DNA of 7,978 nt, from NCBI GenBank assembly GCA_016880695.1, contig JAEHCY010000100.1:1-7978 (forward strand), read 5' to 3'. The translations under genes were made by a program, and so were the position numbers. Origin of the DNA: Chromatiaceae bacterium (GTDB taxonomy: Bacteria; Pseudomonadota; Gammaproteobacteria; Chromatiales; Chromatiaceae). Positions 1 through 7,978 of this stretch are shown in pieces. Numbering within the stretch: the stretch's first letter is position 1; every line of letters starts with the position of its first letter. The notes below the pieces were generated by a model. That model made no database searches. It was not told the origin of the DNA and worked only from the letters and a program-made list of their open reading frames with translations.

Positions 1-37
1 TATGCACTCAACTCCAAACCACCAATAGGAATCACCC

Positions 38-1108
38 ATGAGCGAAACTGGCCTGTGGACTAAAGACTGGCTGGAAACCCAGCAAAAATACTGGGAAACC
101 TGGACCGACATGAGCCGCAAGGCGCTAGGCCTTGAAACCTCACCGGAGACCGCCTGGGAGCAGGCGCTCGAGCACTGGTGGAAAGCGGTTTCCCCCGCCC
201 TGCCCGGACCTACCGGTGAGTTCATGAGCAAAATCATGGACCAGGGCAAGGGGTTTTTCCGCATCGCCGACGACCTCATTCGCAACCTGGATCTCAAGAT
301 CGCTACCGGCAGCGACTGGACCAAAGCCTTTAACAAGACCCTGAGCGACATGCAACAGGCGTTCCGCGGTGAGCTCAACACCGAGGGCGAGGCGGCGCAC
401 CGCTTGATGGCGTTCTGGGAGCTGCCGTTTGACAACTGGCAGCGGATGGTCTCCACCATGTCCCTTATGCCGGGCGACGTCCTGCGCAACGTCCCCCACG
501 ATGAGGTGCGCGATAACCTCCATCGCTTCCTCTCCGCACCCGGCCTCGGTTACTCCCGTGAGGAGCAGTCCCAGTATCAGGATCTCATGCGCCGCGGGCT
601 CGACTATCAGCGTTCGGTCCAAATGTACAGCCAGTTTTTCTCGGGGATGGGGATCAAGGCAGTCGAGCGCATGCGCGAGGTCGTGGTCAAGAAGTTCGAG
701 GACGGCAAGCCGATCGATTCCACACGGGTGCTCTACGATGTCTGGGTCGACGCCTGCGAGTCGGTCTACGGCGAAGAGGTCGCGAGCGAGGAATATGCCG
801 AGGTTCACGGTGACCTGGTCAATTCGCTCATGGCCTTCAAGCATCGCCTGGGTAACATCGTCGATGAGAGCCTGGGCTCCTTGAACATGCCCACCCGCGC
901 GGAGCTGCGCACCGTCCAGGATCGACTCCAGGAGACCCGCCGCGAGAACAAACGCCTGCGGCGCGACCTCGACGCGCTCATGGAACAACTCGTCGGGCAG
1001 GGTGAAACAGCGGCCGCCAGCGGCACCCAGCCCGCCCGGGTCGTCACCAAGAAGGCACCGGCGCCGCGACGCAAGAGCACGGAGCCGCGAGTTTCGGACA
1101 ATACCTAA
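38..1108 (+). CDS. phaE: Class III PHA synthase subunit PhaE
   Basis: Non-catalytic subunit of class III polyhydroxyalkanoate synthase. In studied systems PhaE binds PhaC and raises its activity at the surface of cytoplasmic PHA granules. The product is 356 residues, close to the roughly 357 of the A. vinosum protein as I recall it. The Trp-rich N-terminus (WTKDWLETQQKYWETW, residues 7-22) and the C-terminal MPTRAEL block (284-290) are typical of the family. Residues about 287-319 form a charged heptad-like helix (VQDRLQETRRENKRLRRDL), a probable coiled coil. The last 35 residues are a low-complexity Ala/Pro/Lys/Arg tail that is probably disordered. No lipase box is present, as expected for this subunit. 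The ATG is preceded by AGGAA at 27-31, six bases upstream. phaC follows after 57 nt on the same strand. Identification is firm; the coiled coil and the disorder are inferred by eye. Confidence 0.95.
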   Translation: MSETGLWTKDWLETQQKYWETWTDMSRKALGLETSPETAWEQALEHWWKAVSPALPGPTGEFMSKIMDQGKGFFRIADDLIRNLDLKIATGSDWTKAFNKTLSDMQQAFRGELNTEGEAAHRLMAFWELPFDNWQRMVSTMSLMPGDVLRNVPHDEVRDNLHRFLSAPGLGYSREEQSQYQDLMRRGLDYQRSVQMYSQFFSGMGIKAVERMREVVVKKFEDGKPIDSTRVLYDVWVDACESVYGEEVASEEYAEVHGDLVNSLMAFKHRLGNIVDESLGSLNMPTRAELRTVQDRLQETRRENKRLRRDLDALMEQLVGQGETAAASGTQPARVVTKKAPAPRRKSTEPRVSDNT

Positions 1109-1165
1109 ACCACCAAAACCTGACGGCCCTGTTGCCACCCGTCATCGTCACGAGGAGAAAATAAC
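1109..1165 (+). other. phaE-phaC spacer with a weak inverted repeat
   Basis: This 57-nt spacer separates two genes of one presumed operon. It holds an exact 6-bp inverted repeat, TGACGG (1121-1126) and CCGTCA (1139-1144), with a 12-nt loop. No T-tract follows, so it does not look like a terminator. It could be a small RNA hairpin that affects processing or stability between the cistrons, or a chance repeat. The phaC ribosome-binding site lies at its right end. Confidence 0.35.
1152..1157 (+). promoter_or_regulatory. Ribosome-binding site that sets the GTG start of phaC
   Basis: GAGGAG lies 8 nt before GTG at 1166-1168. It supports initiation at GTG, which gives the N-terminus MLPIQIRPEKL. 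That closely resembles the start of the A. vinosum PhaC family (M-x-P-I-x-I-R-P-x-K-L). No in-frame ATG nearby fits as well. Confidence 0.8.
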
Positions 1166-2233
1166 GTGCTACCCATACAGATTCGGCCCGAAAAGCTGAG
1201 CGACGAGATGCTGGACTTCAGCCAAAAGCTGGGCAAAGGCGTAGAAACCCTGCTCCACGCGAGCGAAATCACCACCGGCGTCACCCCAAGGGAGGTGGTC
1301 TACCGCGAGGACAAGCTCGTTCTCTACCGCTACCAGTCACCGAAGAAGGTCCAGCAGAATCCGGTGCCGCTGATGGTGGTGTATGCCCTGGTCAACCGCC
1401 CCTACATGGCGGACCTCCAGGAGGATCGCTCCACCATCCGTACCCTGCTCGACCACGGCCAGGACGTTTACCTGATCGACTGGGGCTACCCCGACCAGGC
1501 GGACCGCTCACTCACCCTCGACGATTATATCAACGGCTATATCGATCGCTGCGTCGACGTCATCCGCAAGCGCCACGGGCTGGACCAGATCAACATCCTC
1601 GGCATCTGCCAGGGCGGTGCGTTCAGCCTCTGCTACACCTCGCTGCATCAGGAGAAGGTGCGCAACCTCGTGGTGATGGTCACCCCGGTCGACTTCAAGA
1701 CCCCCGACAACCTGCTCAGCAGGTGGGTGCAGCACATGGACGTGGATCTCATCGTCGACACCATGGGCAACGTCCCCGGTGAGATCCTCAACTGGACCTT
1801 CCTCTCGCTCAAGCCCTTCAGCCTGACGGGACAGAAGTACATCAATATGGTCGACGTCCTGGACGACGCCGAGAAGGTGAAAAACTTCCTGCGCATGGAG
1901 AAATGGATCTTCGACAGCCCGGACCAGGCGGGCGAAACCTTCCGCCAGTTCGCCAAGGACTTCTTCCAGCAAAACCGCCTGATGAAGGGTGAAGTCCAGT
2001 TGGGCGAGCACCGGGTGGACCTTGGCAACATCCACTGCCCCGTGCTCAACGTCTATGCGCTGCAGGACCACCTGGTGCCACCGGACGCCTCCCGGGTCCT
2101 CAAGGGCCTGGTCTCCAGTAAGGACTACTCAGAGGTGACCTTCCCCGGCGGACACATCGGCATCTATGTAAGCGGCAAGGCCCAAAAAGAGGTTACCCCT
2201 GCGATTGCCAGATGGCTTAGCGAGCGTACCTAA
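1166..2233 (+). CDS. phaC: Class III PHA synthase catalytic subunit PhaC
   Basis: Polymerises (R)-3-hydroxyacyl-CoA, chiefly 3-hydroxybutyryl-CoA in this class, into polyester with release of CoA, at cytoplasmic granules and in complex with PhaE. The 355-residue protein has an alpha/beta-hydrolase fold with the PHA-synthase version of the lipase box, GICQGG (146-151), whose nucleophile is Cys148. The other triad members are Asp301 (in LQDHLVPP) and His330 (in FPGGHIGIY). These match A. vinosum Cys149, Asp302 and His331 with an offset of one. Other family blocks are NRPYM (77-81), the LIDWGYPDQADR stretch near 103-114, and FLSLKPFSLTGQKY near 212-225. The length of about 355 and the adjacent phaE separate it from class I/II enzymes (about 560-590 residues, no PhaE) and class IV enzymes (PhaR partner). 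The start is GTG. It ends at TAA, 34 bases before the shared terminator. Confidence 0.97.
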   Translation: MLPIQIRPEKLSDEMLDFSQKLGKGVETLLHASEITTGVTPREVVYREDKLVLYRYQSPKKVQQNPVPLMVVYALVNRPYMADLQEDRSTIRTLLDHGQDVYLIDWGYPDQADRSLTLDDYINGYIDRCVDVIRKRHGLDQINILGICQGGAFSLCYTSLHQEKVRNLVVMVTPVDFKTPDNLLSRWVQHMDVDLIVDTMGNVPGEILNWTFLSLKPFSLTGQKYINMVDVLDDAEKVKNFLRMEKWIFDSPDQAGETFRQFAKDFFQQNRLMKGEVQLGEHRVDLGNIHCPVLNVYALQDHLVPPDASRVLKGLVSSKDYSEVTFPGGHIGIYVSGKAQKEVTPAIARWLSERT

Positions 2234-2240
2234 GCCCCAC

Positions 2241-2261
2241 GTCCCTGGCATCCCCAGGGAC
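2241..2261 (+). other. Perfect hairpin between phaC and the terminator
   Basis: GTCCCTGG (2241-2248) and CCAGGGAC (2254-2261) form a perfect 8-bp stem with a 5-nt loop, starting 7 nt after the phaC stop. No T-tract follows on either strand, so it is not a complete intrinsic terminator. It may protect the 3' end of the phaEC message or help the next hairpin. Confidence 0.55.
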
Positions 2262-2267
2262 CCCTCC

Positions 2268-2306
2268 AAAAAAGGGCCCCGGTTTTGACTGCTGGGGCCC
2301 TTTTTT
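2268..2306. terminator. Bidirectional intrinsic terminator shared by phaEC and the his end of the mla-murA-his unit
   Basis: Seven-bp arms GGGCCCC (2274-2280) and GGGGCCC (2294-2300) enclose a 13-nt loop. They are flanked by A6 (2268-2273) and T6 (2301-2306), which makes a perfect 13-bp inverted repeat overall. Read rightward, the GC stem is followed by six T, which ends phaEC. Read leftward, the same stem is again followed by six T, which ends the hisC transcript. The T-tract directly abuts the hisC stop codon (2307-2309), so no spacer is left between that stop and the terminator. The convergent arrangement makes a two-way role the natural reading; neither direction has been tested. Confidence 0.9.
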
Positions 2307-3392
2307 CTAGAGCGCGGCGCGAAGCGCGCTCAGAAAGGCCGCGTTCTCCTCGGAGAGCCCCACCGTCACCCGCAGGCAGTCGCAGAGCAATGGGTGGGCG
2401 CCGTCGAGGAGCTTCACCAGCACGCCGCGCTGGAGCAGCCCGTCGAACACCGCCCTGGCACGGCCGGTACCCACACGAAACAGGATGAAATTGGCCTCGC
2501 TCGGATAGGCACGGACCCCATCGAGCCCGCGCAGGGCCTCGAGCAGGCGGGCGCGCTCGGTGCGGATCGTCGCGGTTTGCCGTTCCAGCACCTCAGCGTG
2601 GCGAAGCGCGAAGGCCGCGCTCACTTGGGTGAGCACGTTGATGTTGTAGGGCAGACGGGTCTTGTCGATCTCCCCCAGCCAGTCTGGCGGACCCACCAGG
2701 TAGCCCAGGCGCAGGCCGGCTAGCCCCATCTTGGAGAGGGTGCGCATGACGAGCAGGTTATGGGGGACCCCTGCGCGCTGGAGAAAGCTCGCGTCGGTGA
2801 AGGGTGCATAGGCCTCATCCACCACCACCAGTCCCGGTGCAGATTGGATGATCTCTTCCATGTCGCCGGCGGAGAACAGGTTGCCGGTGGGGTTGTTAGG
2901 ATAGGCGAGGAACAGAAGCGCCGGTCGATGGCGCTCGATCGCCGCGAGCACCGCCGGCAGATCCAGGGAAAAGTCCTCCGCCCGCAGCGGCACCCCAACG
3001 TAATCCATGCCGGCGAAGATGCCGAGCATGCGGTACATGACAAAGCCCGGGTCCACCGAGAGCAGGGTTCTGCCGGGCAGGGCAAGGGTGAGGGCGAGCA
3101 TCTGGATGAGCTCGTCGGAGCCGTTGCCCAGCAACACCGCAGAGCGCTCCGGGATGGCGAAAGCGGAGCGCAGGGACCCCACGAGCTCCTCGGCACGCGG
3201 GTCGGGGTAGCGATTGAGGTGCAGACCGCGCAGCACTTCGCTCCATTGCTGGCGCAGCGCCTCGGGCCAGGTGAAGGGGTTCTCCATGGCATCGAGCTTG
3301 ACCAGTCCCCGCGCGTCGGGGACCTGATAGGCCCTGAGCGCCCGGACCTCCGGCCGTACCCACTGCTCCACCCAATCGTCCCCGGCGCCCAT
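2307..3392 (-). CDS. hisC: Histidinol-phosphate aminotransferase
   Basis: PLP-dependent transaminase that converts imidazole acetol phosphate plus glutamate to L-histidinol phosphate in cytosolic histidine synthesis. The 361-residue protein has a fold-type I aminotransferase layout. GNGSDE (89-94) forms the PLP-phosphate loop, and YPNNPTG (164-170) carries the cofactor-contacting Asn. DEAY starts at Asp192. The Schiff-base lysine is Lys221 in TLSKMGLAGLRLGY, followed by Arg228. Arg341 (CLRVTVG) should bind the substrate carboxylate. The KLDAMENP block (32-39) recalls the HisC subtype I associate with betaproteobacteria and purple sulfur bacteria, rather than the KLNTNENP type. The ATG lies 5 nt after the hisD stop, with a weak GGAG inside the end of hisD, so translation is probably coupled. 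A related aromatic aminotransferase is possible, but the hisG-hisD neighbours argue for HisC. Confidence 0.94.
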   Translation of the reverse strand: MGAGDDWVEQWVRPEVRALRAYQVPDARGLVKLDAMENPFTWPEALRQQWSEVLRGLHLNRYPDPRAEELVGSLRSAFAIPERSAVLLGNGSDELIQMLALTLALPGRTLLSVDPGFVMYRMLGIFAGMDYVGVPLRAEDFSLDLPAVLAAIERHRPALLFLAYPNNPTGNLFSAGDMEEIIQSAPGLVVVDEAYAPFTDASFLQRAGVPHNLLVMRTLSKMGLAGLRLGYLVGPPDWLGEIDKTRLPYNINVLTQVSAAFALRHAEVLERQTATIRTERARLLEALRGLDGVRAYPSEANFILFRVGTGRARAVFDGLLQRGVLVKLLDGAHPLLCDCLRVTVGLSEENAAFLSALRAAL

Positions 3393-3397
3393 GTTGG

Positions 3398-4717
3398 CTA
3401 GCGCTCCGGCCCGGGGCCATCGCCACGATACTCCGCCGAGCGGGCGTGGGCCGTGAGCCCCTCCCCTCGGGCCAGCACCGAGGCCGCGCGGGCCAAGCGG
3501 GCGGCGCCCGCGGGCGAGGCCTGAATCAGGCTGGTGCGCTTCTGGAAATCGTACACACCGAGCGGGGAGGAGAAGCGCGCGGTGCGGGAGGTGGGCAGGA
3601 CGTGATTGGGTCCGGCGCAGTAGTCCCCGAGCGCCTCGGCGGTATGGCGCCCGAGGAAGATGGCGCCGGCATGGCGGATGGCGCCCAGGATGGCCACCGG
3701 ATCGGCGACCGACAGCTCCAGGTGCTCGGGGGCCACCCGATTGGCCACCGCCACCGCATCCGCCATGTCCCGCGCCTCGATCAGGGCACCGCGCTCGCAG
3801 AGGGCGGTAGCGATGATCTCCCGCCGCTCCAGCGTCGGCAGCAACCGCTCGATGCTCTGTTGCACCGCCGCGAGAAACCCCGCGTCCGGGGACACCAGCA
3901 TTGCCTGGGCGTCCTCGTCATGCTCGGCCTGGGAGAACAGGTCCATGGCGATCCAGTCAGGATCGGTGGAGCCATCACACAGGATCAGGATCTCGGAGGG
4001 CCCTGCGATCATGTCGATGCCCACCTGGCCGAATACGGCCCGCTTGGCGGCGGCCACGTAGATGTTGCCCGGCCCGACGATCTTGTCCACCGCCGGCACC
4101 AGCACCGTACCATAGGCTAGGGCGGCAATCGCCTGGGCCCCGCCGATGGCGAACACCCGGTCCACACCCGCCACCCGCGCCGCCCCCAGCACCAGCGGGT
4201 TGATCTCACCCCGCGGGGTGGGGACCACCATGATCAACTCCGCCACCCCGGCCACCTTAGCCGGGACGGCGTTCATCAGCACCGAGGAGGGATAGGCCGC
4301 CTTGCCACCGGGCACGTAGAGCCCCACCCGATCGAGCGAGGTCACCTGCTGCCCGAGGAGCGTGCCATCGGACTCGGTGTAGGACCAGGACTCGAGCCCC
4401 TGGTGCTCGGCGTAGGCCCGAATGCGTTCCGCCGCGAACCCCAGTGCATCTCGTTCGGCTACGGGCAGGCCGTTCCATGCCCCCTCGAGCCGCTCGCGCG
4501 GGATCTCGAGGTCGGCGGCACACTGGACCTGCCAGCCATCGAAGCGGCGCGTGTACTCCATGAGCGCATCGTCCCCGCGTTGGCGAACCCCCGCGATGAT
4601 CTCCGTCACCGCCGCCTGCACGGTCTCGTCCGCCACTGCCTCCCAAGCCAGCAGCCTGGCCAGCTGGTGGTCGAAATCGGGGTCATGGGTAGAGAGTCGT
4701 CGTAAAGCGGCGTTCAT
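3398..4717 (-). CDS. hisD: Histidinol dehydrogenase
   Basis: Zinc- and NAD-dependent enzyme that oxidises L-histidinol through histidinal to L-histidine, the last two oxidations of the pathway. With the start chosen here it has 439 residues, near the usual 430-440. By comparison with the E. coli enzyme the zinc ligands are Gln263 and His266 (SQAEH), Asp365 (GDYCAGPNH) and His424 (LTAHARS). The catalytic pair is Glu331-His332 (PEHLEL). Family blocks [31 protein letters not shown] and [10 protein letters not shown] are all present. An in-frame ATG at 4732 would add MRVRP. I prefer 4717 because GAGGG (4726-4730) sits 8 nt before it, whereas no Shine-Dalgarno precedes 4732. The gene lies 57 nt after hisG and 5 nt before hisC. 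It is intact, with no missing key residue. Confidence 0.95.
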   Translation of the reverse strand: MNAALRRLSTHDPDFDHQLARLLAWEAVADETVQAAVTEIIAGVRQRGDDALMEYTRRFDGWQVQCAADLEIPRERLEGAWNGLPVAERDALGFAAERIRAYAEHQGLESWSYTESDGTLLGQQVTSLDRVGLYVPGGKAAYPSSVLMNAVPAKVAGVAELIMVVPTPRGEINPLVLGAARVAGVDRVFAIGGAQAIAALAYGTVLVPAVDKIVGPGNIYVAAAKRAVFGQVGIDMIAGPSEILILCDGSTDPDWIAMDLFSQAEHDEDAQAMLVSPDAGFLAAVQQSIERLLPTLERREIIATALCERGALIEARDMADAVAVANRVAPEHLELSVADPVAILGAIRHAGAIFLGRHTAEALGDYCAGPNHVLPTSRTARFSSPLGVYDFQKRTSLIQASPAGAARLARAASVLARGEGLTAHARSAEYRGDGPGPER

Positions 4718-4725
4718 GGGCCTCA

Positions 4726-4730
4726 CCCTC
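4726..4730 (-). promoter_or_regulatory. Ribosome-binding site favouring the internal hisD start
   Basis: Read on the minus strand this is GAGGG, 8 nt before the ATG at 4717. A second GAGG lies closer, only 3 nt from that ATG. The alternative ATG at 4732 is preceded by a C-rich run with no purine-rich site. The choice changes only the first five residues of HisD. Confidence 0.55.
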
Positions 4731-4774
4731 ATCGCGGGGGAACGGTTAATGCCGGAGATGCCGCCGGGGGTCGG

Positions 4775-5434
4775 TCACAGCGCACCGCCGCGGGAGCGCT
4801 GTGTGACCACCTCCCGCAGTGCCTGAAGCAGGCCGCCGATAGGGACATGCTTCATCTTCCAGGATGCCTTGTTCACGACCAGCCGCGAGCTAATGTCGGC
4901 AATGTGCTCCAGAGGCACCAGCCCATTGGCGCGTAGGGTGCTTCCGCTCTCGACCAGATCGACGATCAGATCGGCCAGGCCCACCAAGGGAGCCAGTTCC
5001 ATCGACCCGTAGAGCTTGATCACCTCGACCTGCTTGCCCTGGGCGGCAAAGTGTCTCTGGGTGCTTTTGACATACTTGGTGGCGATGCGCAACCGGCTTG
5101 CCCCCAGCACAGCATTCTCGATCCCCGCCACCATCAGGCGGCAGCGACCGATGCCCAGGTCGAGGGGCTCGTAGAGCCCGCCCCTGCCGTGCTCCATGAG
5201 CACATCCTTACCGGCGATGCCGAGGTCCGCGGCGCCGTACTCGACGTAGGTGGGCACATCGCTCGCGCGCACGATGATGAGCCTGACCTCGGGCCGATTG
5301 GTCGCGAGCACCAGCTTGCGACTGGTCTCGGGGTCCTCCGCCGCCACGATCCCCGCCGCCGCCAGCAGGGGCATGGCCTGCTGAAAGATGCGACCCTTCG
5401 ACAGGGCAAGGGTGAGTGGGGTGGCAAGCTCCAT
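4775..5434 (-). CDS. hisG: ATP phosphoribosyltransferase, short form (HisG-S)
   Basis: Condenses ATP with PRPP to give phosphoribosyl-ATP, the committed and usually feedback-controlled first step of histidine synthesis. At 219 residues it is the short form, which lacks the C-terminal regulatory domain of the roughly 300-residue enzyme. Visible blocks are LALSKGRIF (9-17), [19 protein letters not shown] (43-61), [13 protein letters not shown] (68-80) and [20 protein letters not shown] (140-159). The PRPP-binding loop is [11 protein letters not shown] (162-172). Short-form enzymes are known to need HisZ, a histidyl-tRNA-synthetase paralogue, as regulatory subunit; no hisZ is in this window. The ATG follows the murA stop by 11 nt, and a GAGGGGG site overlaps that stop, which indicates translational coupling to murA. 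hisD lies 57 nt downstream. Confidence 0.95.
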   Translation of the reverse strand: MELATPLTLALSKGRIFQQAMPLLAAAGIVAAEDPETSRKLVLATNRPEVRLIIVRASDVPTYVEYGAADLGIAGKDVLMEHGRGGLYEPLDLGIGRCRLMVAGIENAVLGASRLRIATKYVKSTQRHFAAQGKQVEVIKLYGSMELAPLVGLADLIVDLVESGSTLRANGLVPLEHIADISSRLVVNKASWKMKHVPIGGLLQALREVVTQRSRGGAL

Positions 5435-5445
5435 CGCACGCCCCC

Positions 5446-6784
<1,339 letters not shown>

Positions 6785-7084
6785 TCACTCCAGACCAAGC
6801 AGATCGGCAACGTTAGTGAAACGGGCGATGGAGGCCAACGAGGCGGGGAGATTGCGAAACTCGAGTTCGGCGTTGCCCCGCCGGGCGTGCGCTAACCACT
6901 CAAGCAGCAGCACCAATCCGGCGCTATTGGCCCGCTCCACGCCCTGGAGGTCGATCCTGATCCTCGGCCGCCCCCCCAACAGGGCCGCACCGCGCTCGCA
7001 AAGCTCGACCACGGTGGCAAAATCCAACACCCCTGCCACCTGTAGCGTTCCATCCGGTCCCGCCTGAATCGAGGCGGCGCTCAC
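6785..7084 (-). CDS. mlaB: STAS-domain phospholipid transport protein MlaB
   Basis: Small cytoplasmic subunit of the MlaFEDB inner-membrane complex, which binds the MlaF ATPase and is needed for its assembly and activity in E. coli. The 99 residues form one STAS domain: a beta-rich N-terminus (TLQVAGVLDF, 13-22), a central strand (IRIDLQGVERANSAG, 42-56), a following amphipathic helix (LVLLLEWLAHARRG) and a C-terminal helix. Ser54 aligns with E. coli Thr52, the STAS phospho-acceptor position. The residue before it is Asn53, where Asp is common. E. coli MlaB has 97 residues. Translation starts at GTG, and its first bases overlap the mlaC TGA stop (GTGA, 4 nt), so it is probably translationally coupled. 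STAS proteins also include anti-sigma antagonists, but position next to mlaC and mlaD settles the call. Confidence 0.88.
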   Translation of the reverse strand: MSAASIQAGPDGTLQVAGVLDFATVVELCERGAALLGGRPRIRIDLQGVERANSAGLVLLLEWLAHARRGNAELEFRNLPASLASIARFTNVADLLGLE

Positions 7085-7689
7085 TCACGCCCCCCCTGGT
7101 TGAGCTGAACCAGGGACTGGATCAGACCATCGATACCCTCGGTGCGAATGCGGTTGGCGAAGCTGCTGCGATAGTTCGTGATCAGGCTAACGTTGTCGAT
7201 GATGAGGTCATACACCTTCCAGTCGCCGTCTTTGAGGTAGAGCCGATAGTTGATTGCGAGCGCCGGCGCCCCCGCCTCCTGCACCTGGGTGGCCACCGTC
7301 ACGTCGCCCGCGTCGCGGCCCGGCCGTAGGGGTAGGTAGAGGATGTCCTGACCCGAATAGCCGAGCAGCGCCTTGGCATAGGTGCGCACTAGAAGCTGCT
7401 GGAACTCGTTGGTCAGCGCCGCCTGTTGCTGGGGCGTGGCCTGACCCCAGTGACGTCCCAGGGCCGCCTGGGTGATCCGCTGGAAATCGAAGTGAGGGAC
7501 CACGATCTCGCGTACCAGGCGGTAGATGAGCTGGGGTTGCCGGTCGATCTCCGCACGCCGCTCCTTGAGGGTGGTCAGCATGCGCTCACTGGTATTGCGC
7601 ACGAGTGCGGAGGCCATGTCATCGGCCGCCCAACCCACTACCGGCAGACAGAGGGTCAACGCGAGCATCAACGCCTTCAACTGGTTCAT
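7081..7689 (-). CDS. mlaC: Periplasmic phospholipid-binding protein MlaC
   Basis: Soluble periplasmic carrier that shuttles phospholipid between the outer-membrane MlaA-porin complex and the inner-membrane MlaFEDB complex. The 202-residue precursor begins with a signal peptide: Lys5, a hydrophobic core at residues 6-18, and likely signal peptidase I cleavage after Ala21 (GWA/ADD). The mature part fits the MlaC/Ttg2D family: LIYRLVREIVVPHFDFQRI (54-72), ALGRHWGQATPQQQAAL near 75-91, FQQLLVRTYAKALLGY near 95-110, and the C-terminal DGDWKVYDLIIDNVSLI block followed by YRSSFANRI. No lipobox cysteine lies at the cleavage site, so it is soluble and not a lipoprotein. The ATG overlaps the mlaD stop (ATGA), and GAGGAG lies a few bases upstream. 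mlaB overlaps its end by 4 nt. The organism may use the synonyms ttg2 or vps. Confidence 0.95.
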   Translation of the reverse strand: MNQLKALMLALTLCLPVVGWAADDMASALVRNTSERMLTTLKERRAEIDRQPQLIYRLVREIVVPHFDFQRITQAALGRHWGQATPQQQAALTNEFQQLLVRTYAKALLGYSGQDILYLPLRPGRDAGDVTVATQVQEAGAPALAINYRLYLKDGDWKVYDLIIDNVSLITNYRSSFANRIRTEGIDGLIQSLVQLNQGGRE

Positions 7690-7978
7690 TTCTGCTCCTC
7701 TGCCTTCTTGAACAAAAACTGCCCAATGAGCTGCTCGAGCACCATGGCCGACTGAGTGTGGCGGATCTCATCGCCCGCCTTCAGGTACCGATCGCTTCCC
7801 CCGGGATCCAGGCTGATGTACTGCTCTCCGAGTAGCCCCGCGGTGAATACGTTGGCAAAGGTGTCCTCGGGGATAGTGTTGTAGCGCGACTCGATGTGCA
7901 GAGTGACCACTGCCTCGAAGGTCTTGGGGTCGAATCCGATATCCACCACCCGACCCACACGCACCCCGGCCATGCTGA
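7686..7978 (-). CDS. mlaD: MCE-domain phospholipid transport protein MlaD, C-terminal part (cut by window end)
   Basis: Membrane-anchored MCE protein that forms a hexameric periplasmic ring on the MlaFE transporter and exchanges phospholipid with MlaC. Only about the last 97 codons are in the window. The reading frame continues past 7978, and the Met at 7973 is internal, not the start. Visible are the end of the MCE domain (GVRVGRVVDIGFDPKTF), the conserved RYNTIPEDT and AGLLGEQYISLDPG stretches, and the SAMVLEQLIGQFLF helix, which in E. coli MlaD lines the central pore. The tail after that helix is short and charged (KKAEEQK), shorter than the C-terminal extension of E. coli MlaD. The N-terminal membrane anchor lies outside the window. 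The stop overlaps the mlaC start by 4 nt. Confidence 0.93.
   Translation of the reverse strand, partial: SMAGVRVGRVVDIGFDPKTFEAVVTLHIESRYNTIPEDTFANVFTAGLLGEQYISLDPGGSDRYLKAGDEIRHTQSAMVLEQLIGQFLFKKAEEQK

Noticed and set aside
1..37. Possible promoter for phaE.
   Set aside because: Only 37 nt are available upstream. They contain the ribosome-binding site but no recognisable -10/-35 pair; the promoter is probably left of the window.
140..1138. A 332-codon open frame on the minus strand opposite phaE.
   Set aside because: It is antisense to a clearly recognised phaE. Its translation resembles no family I know, and long antisense frames are expected in GC-rich coding DNA.
2760..4120. Plus-strand open frames of 213 and 224 codons opposite hisC and hisD.
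   Set aside because: Both are antisense to intact enzymes and rich in Gly, His and Arg. I saw no supporting start signal or recognisable domain.

Overview
The window reads as a GC-rich chromosomal segment of a gammaproteobacterium. The best-supported guess is the Chromatiales / purple-sulfur-bacterium relatives (Chromatiaceae or Ectothiorhodospiraceae). Three things point there: a class III (PhaC-PhaE) polyhydroxyalkanoate synthase whose catalytic residues sit within one position of the Allochromatium vinosum numbering, a short-form HisG, and the mla-murA-hisGDC gene order known from many gammaproteobacteria. The lineage call rests on remembered family sequences, not on a search.

Left part, plus strand (38-2233): phaE and phaC form a two-gene unit with a 57-nt spacer. 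They encode the two subunits of a class III PHA synthase, which polymerises (R)-3-hydroxyacyl-CoA into carbon-storage granules. The catalytic Cys-Asp-His triad lies in PhaC, and PhaE is the non-catalytic partner.

Middle (2234-2309): the phaEC unit converges on the long minus-strand unit. The junction holds an 8-bp hairpin and then a strong hairpin with A6 and T6 tracts on its two sides. This second hairpin should act as an intrinsic terminator in both directions, and it abuts the hisC stop codon.

Right part, minus strand (transcribed from 7978 down to 2307): mlaD (cut by the window end), mlaC, mlaB, murA, hisG, hisD, hisC. The mla genes encode parts of the retrograde phospholipid transport system that maintains outer-membrane asymmetry. 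murA encodes the first committed step of peptidoglycan synthesis. hisG, hisD and hisC encode the first step, the last step and the transamination step of histidine synthesis. Most junctions are tight (4-nt overlaps at mlaD/mlaC and mlaC/mlaB, 11 nt at murA/hisG, 5 nt at hisD/hisC), which suggests cotranscription and translational coupling. The small ibaG (bolA-family) gene often found between mlaB and murA is absent here.

I see no mobile element, CRISPR array, tRNA, rRNA, frameshifted gene or unknown system. All genes are intact except mlaD at the right edge. The many other long open frames are antisense or out-of-frame shadows of these GC-rich genes. No stretch above about 80 bases lacks a gene or terminator.
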